From NCBI GenBank assembly GCA_002480565.1, contig DLCK01000005.1, positions 38,590-73,479 of the forward strand: a stretch of DNA of 34,890 bases. The letters are read 5' to 3'. A program made the position numbers and the translations under genes. Positions within the stretch are counted from its first letter, which is position 1, and each line of letters begins with the position of its first letter. The notes under the pieces are model-generated. The model saw only the letters and a program-made list of their open reading frames with translations. It searched no databases and was not told the origin of the DNA. Of this stretch, positions 31,630-34,890 are shown in pieces. The DNA is from Phycisphaerales bacterium UBA7800 (GTDB lineage: Bacteria > Planctomycetota > Phycisphaerae > Phycisphaerales > Phycisphaeraceae).

Positions 31630-33249
31630 ATGAAAGATAATCTGACCATGTCAAAACGAACCTCAAATTGGACCTGTGGGTTGATGGGCTTTGTATTGTT
31701 AGTCTTCATGTGCAATGCCATGGTCAAAGCACAGGACACGGTCACGATCAAGACCAATGCTGGACCGGTGGTCGGTGAGGTGTCGGATGGCATTAGGGTC
31801 TTTAAGGGGATTCCCTATGCGGCGCCGCCTGTGGGTGATTTGCGATGGCGTGCACCGCAAGCTGTTGCACCATGGCAGTCACCACGACAGTGTCAGAACT
31901 TTTCATCTCGATGCCCACAGCCGGATGTGTCCGACCGCCCCTGGCTGGGTAAAGCCGGGCCGATGGATGAGGATTGTTTGTACCTCAATGTTTGGGCGCC
32001 ATCCGATGTAAAAAAACCATTGCCGGTGATGGTGTGGATCCATGGTGGCGGGTTCACCATTGGTGCAGGGTCACTGGACTTCTACGAGGGCAAAGCCTTT
32101 GCCAAAGAGCAAGTCGTCCTGGTGACGATCAATTATCGACTGGGCCCGTTCGGATTCTTCGGCCATGAAGCATTGGCCAAGGAGTCGCCTAACCATGTCA
32201 GTGGCAACTACGGACTGCTCGACCAGATCGCTGCACTGCAATGGGTTCAACGCAACATCCAATCCTTCGGCGGCGATCCCAACTGTGTCACTATCTTCGG
32301 TGAATCGGCTGGCTCGGTTGCAGTCACCTGCCTGATGGTCAGCCCGTTAGCCAAAGGACTTTTCCATCGCGCGATCGCGCAGTCAGGCACGGGAACATCC
32401 ATCTACCAACAACTCAACGAACCGCACAAACGTTCCAAGTCATTACATGCAACAGGAAATGTTCTCGCAGACAAACTGGGGATTGATGCAAGCGATACCG
32501 ACGCCTTGGCAAAGTTGCGCAACGTCTCCGCCCAAAAACTGCTTGAAATTTCCAACCCCCAACTCATTTCACAGGGACTCCAAGGCACTAAATTCGGCCC
32601 AGTCATTGATGGCTATGTCCTGCCCGCCAACCCCGGGAAGATGTTTGCCAACGGCCAGCAACATCCCATCCCCCTGATGATCGGCAGTAACCAACAGGAC
32701 GGCATCCTCCATGCCAGCGCCTTACCCATCCGACGTGTGCAAGGATACAAATGGATTCTCAACCGACTCTTTGGCAAAGATGGACCTGCGGTTTTTGATC
32801 TCTTTCCTGCAAAAACCAATGATGACATCAAGCAGGCCAAGTTGGATTTAATGACTGTTTCAGCCTTTGCTGCGCCCTCACGCCGACTTGCTGCTGCCAT
32901 GCAAAACGTCGCAACACCTGCTTATCTGTATGAGTTCACCCGCATCAGTCCAGCAGCCAAACGCAAAGGACTTGGTGCTGTCCACGGTGCCGAAATCGTC
33001 TACCTGTTCGACACCTTCGGGCATCCCACAGGCTACGACCAAACCGACCATCAACTGGCTAACCAAATGCGAACGTATTGGATCAACTTTGCGACCACCG
33101 GCAATCCCAACGGTTCAAACCTGCCCCACTGGCCAACCTATGATGTGACCGATCAACACATGCAATTCGGCGATACTTCCCAAGCAGGTAAGCATCTGTA
33201 TAAACAGGCATGCGACATCTTCGACCGCGTAGTGATCCAAGAGCAGTGA
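31630..33249 (+). CDS. Secreted type-B carboxylesterase/lipase
   Basis: This 539-residue alpha/beta hydrolase is of the carboxylesterase type B family (cholinesterase-like). A signal peptide ends near MVKA-Q (34/35), so it is exported. Family motifs: FKGIPYAAPPVGDLRWRAP, EDCLYLNVWAP (114-124), oxyanion-hole HGGGF (138-142), nucleophile elbow FGESAGS (223-229) with Ser226, acid Asp357 in IGSNQQDG (Glu is more common), and His452 in GAVHGAEIVYLF. All triad members are thus present. The ATG at 31648 (MSKRTSNW) is an equally good start; neither has a Shine-Dalgarno site. The 298 bp upstream hold nothing I can identify. Substrate is an ester, not further defined; the family also includes para-nitrobenzyl esterases. 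Confidence 0.93.
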   Translation: MKDNLTMSKRTSNWTCGLMGFVLLVFMCNAMVKAQDTVTIKTNAGPVVGEVSDGIRVFKGIPYAAPPVGDLRWRAPQAVAPWQSPRQCQNFSSRCPQPDVSDRPWLGKAGPMDEDCLYLNVWAPSDVKKPLPVMVWIHGGGFTIGAGSLDFYEGKAFAKEQVVLVTINYRLGPFGFFGHEALAKESPNHVSGNYGLLDQIAALQWVQRNIQSFGGDPNCVTIFGESAGSVAVTCLMVSPLAKGLFHRAIAQSGTGTSIYQQLNEPHKRSKSLHATGNVLADKLGIDASDTDALAKLRNVSAQKLLEISNPQLISQGLQGTKFGPVIDGYVLPANPGKMFANGQQHPIPLMIGSNQQDGILHASALPIRRVQGYKWILNRLFGKDGPAVFDLFPAKTNDDIKQAKLDLMTVSAFAAPSRRLAAAMQNVATPAYLYEFTRISPAAKRKGLGAVHGAEIVYLFDTFGHPTGYDQTDHQLANQMRTYWINFATTGNPNGSNLPHWPTYDVTDQHMQFGDTSQAGKHLYKQACDIFDRVVIQEQ

Positions 33250-33434
33250 GAGATAGTGTTATGTCAGGCATTAAATAACTGGTTGTTAAGTTGAGCGCTG
33301 GATATTAATCCGGCGCAGGTGCCTTGAATTGGATATCAATTTAGCCTCGTATTAACATCCGATGCTCAACTGGCAAATGCGTCGTGCATAAAGCCCTTAT
33401 ACGGATCAGCATTGCTCCAACACTTCCGGGGGGC

Positions 33435-34616
33435 TTACTGCTTGCCCTTGATCAACTCACCATGTTTGGAGAAGAGTTTTTCGACCTTGGGGATTGCCAC
33501 GTGTCTCACATACGGGTTACTTGGATTGAGCTTCACGTAGTCCTGATGGTAATCCTCTGCGGGATAGAAGGCTTCCAACGGCTCAAGTTTGGTGACAATG
33601 GGCTTATCGAATTTGCCACTGGCCTGGAGCTTGTCGATGTATTGCTGGACTTGCTGCTTTTGCGCATCGTCTTTGTAAAACACAGCGGAGCGATATTGCT
33701 TACCCACGTCATTGCCTTGACGGTTAAGCGTTGTCGGATCATGTGCGACGGTGAAGAACAATTCAAGCAAGGTGTCGAAGCTAACGATCTTGGGATCGTA
33801 AAGAATGCGGATGACTTCTGCATGCTCAGTTGAACCGCCGGAGACCTTTTTGTAATCCGCGGTCTCTTTGCTGCCACCGGCATAACCGCTGACCACTTCC
33901 AGGACGCCATCGACGGGTTCGAACACGGCTTCGGTGCACCAGAAACAACCGCCTGCAAATACGGCTGAAGCGAGTTGGTCAATGGGTGTGGCCTCTGCTG
34001 CGTCTTCTGCCAAAGTTGCGTAATCCTTGGTCTCTACAAAATTCAGACTCAGGCCATCGACACAGTATCGCAATCCTGTGGGTTTGGGGCCGTCTTCAAA
34101 GACATGGCCCATGTGACCATTGCATCGGACGCAGTGAATTTCCACGCGTCGCATGCCATGGCTGGTATCCACGTCTTCTGCAAGGTTGGGTTTGATCGCG
34201 TCGAAGTAGCTGGGCCATCCTGTGCCGGACTCGAATTTGGTGTTGGCAAAAAACAGGGGCAGATTGCATCCGGCGCAAACGTAGACACCGTCTTTTTTGT
34301 TCTTCAAAAATTCGCTGGTCCCCGGACGTTCGGTTCCCTGATGTCGGAGGATTTCAAAACGTTCGCTGCCCAGTTGTTCTTTCCATTGGGCTTGGGTCTT
34401 AAAGACGTAATCCGAACGGACGGGTCCGACGAGTTGGCCTTGCTTGTTGAATAGTTTGACTGCGACCACATCAGACGCAGGTTGTGTCGTTGGCATGTTT
34501 AACTCCTTGGCCCATATCCCGTCATTCTGCCGAACCGATGAAATGAATACCACCAGCAACAACGCAAGCAATACCAGAAGGAATCCGAGCCGAATGGGGT
34601 GTTGGTTTTGTTTCAT
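33435..34616 (-). CDS. msrBA: Membrane-anchored MsrB-MsrA fusion (methionine sulfoxide reductase)
   Basis: This 393-residue protein has an N-terminal membrane helix (about 9-27), placing the enzyme in the periplasm or anchored to the membrane. The MsrB domain comes first (about 70-196): zinc cysteines C114, C117, C162, C165, and catalytic C185 in GLRYCVDGLSLNF. The MsrA domain follows (about 215-375): AGGCFWCTEAVFEPVDGV with catalytic C224, then GYAGG and HAEVIRILYDP. Together they reduce both R and S epimers of methionine sulfoxide in oxidised proteins. Order B-A is the reverse of the common A-B fusion (PilB, MsrAB). The ATG at 34614-34616 was chosen for its typical signal-anchor start; an ATG at 34643 would add nine residues. 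It stands alone. Confidence 0.95.
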   Translation of the reverse strand: MKQNQHPIRLGFLLVLLALLLVVFISSVRQNDGIWAKELNMPTTQPASDVVAVKLFNKQGQLVGPVRSDYVFKTQAQWKEQLGSERFEILRHQGTERPGTSEFLKNKKDGVYVCAGCNLPLFFANTKFESGTGWPSYFDAIKPNLAEDVDTSHGMRRVEIHCVRCNGHMGHVFEDGPKPTGLRYCVDGLSLNFVETKDYATLAEDAAEATPIDQLASAVFAGGCFWCTEAVFEPVDGVLEVVSGYAGGSKETADYKKVSGGSTEHAEVIRILYDPKIVSFDTLLELFFTVAHDPTTLNRQGNDVGKQYRSAVFYKDDAQKQQVQQYIDKLQASGKFDKPIVTKLEPLEAFYPAEDYHQDYVKLNPSNPYVRHVAIPKVEKLFSKHGELIKGKQ

Positions 34617-34683
34617 GATAAAAGAGTAACCGCTGGGAGGCATAGAAATATTCCAAAATCAGAATAACAAATCGCCCACACGT

Positions 34684-34707
34684 GATGCAGATGCTGATGC
34701 AGATGCA
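34684..34707. repeat. Hexanucleotide tandem repeat (GATGCA x4, one variant)
   Basis: Four 6-bp units GATGCA, GATGCT, GATGCA, GATGCA lie in the 140-bp gap between msrBA and the tRNA gene. No function is evident. Confidence 0.85.
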
Positions 34708-34783
34708 TTTGAAAAAACCTGCCCCAAGCTATTTGACACAGGGCAAAGGGATTGCGACAATACCGAGCCAAACTGAAATTGCT

Positions 34784-34876
<93 letters not shown>

Positions 34877-34890
34877 TTTTTCAAACAAAG

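Overview
The window comes from a Gram-negative-type bacterium: it has a KDO-8-phosphate synthase for LPS core, outer-membrane secretin and PilMNOP components, lipoprotein signals, and a CCA-encoding tRNA-Ser. A lysine/alanine-repeat histone H1-like protein, an EF-hand secreted protein, an EF-G-like second GTPase, a TIM-barrel L-rhamnose isomerase of the RhaI type, and a pilin/secretin/TPR cluster mixed with signalling genes fit a member of the Planctomycetota (perhaps class Phycisphaerae). That placement is inference; no rRNA is present.

Layout. 1-1290 (minus): 5' end of groEL, groES, and an atypical receiver-domain protein. 1733-6142 (plus): EF-G-like GTPase, histone H1-like protein with its own promoter and terminator, EF-hand protein with a strong terminator, and a Fur/PerR-family regulator behind a perfect inverted-repeat operator candidate. 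6381-7211 (minus): kdsA. 7320-9071 (plus): orphan peptide-type ABC solute-binding lipoprotein. 9072-9695: a 500-bp non-coding inverted-repeat element. 9696-10907 (minus): RhaI-type L-rhamnose isomerase. 11096-11626 (plus): DJ-1/PfpI protein.

11751-26056 (minus) is the centre of interest. It is a type IV pilus / type II secretion assembly locus read in the order pilin, then pilM-pilN-pilO-pilP-like, secretin, TPR lipoprotein, PAS histidine kinase, CheY-like receiver, GAF-HD-GYP phosphodiesterase, STAS protein, GspE/PilB ATPase, GspF/PilC. A complete sensory and cyclic-di-GMP cassette thus lies between the envelope-spanning genes and the motor genes. The ATPase N-terminus carries an MshEN-like motif, so the HD-GYP enzyme may set the ligand level for the motor next door. 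No PilT-type retraction ATPase is present.

26477-34876: a membrane histidine kinase (plus), two tandem SulP anion transporters with STAS domains (minus), a type-B carboxylesterase (plus), a membrane-anchored MsrB-MsrA fusion (minus) and tRNA-Ser(GCU).

The intergenic regions are rich in repeats: an inverted element between groES and groEL with a degenerate relative near 6.2 kb; a 33-nt dispersed repeat seen once near 6.25 kb and twice as a hairpin near 25.37 kb; a heptamer tandem array between gspE and gspF; and the 500-bp element at 9.1-9.6 kb. No CRISPR array, transposase or rRNA was seen.
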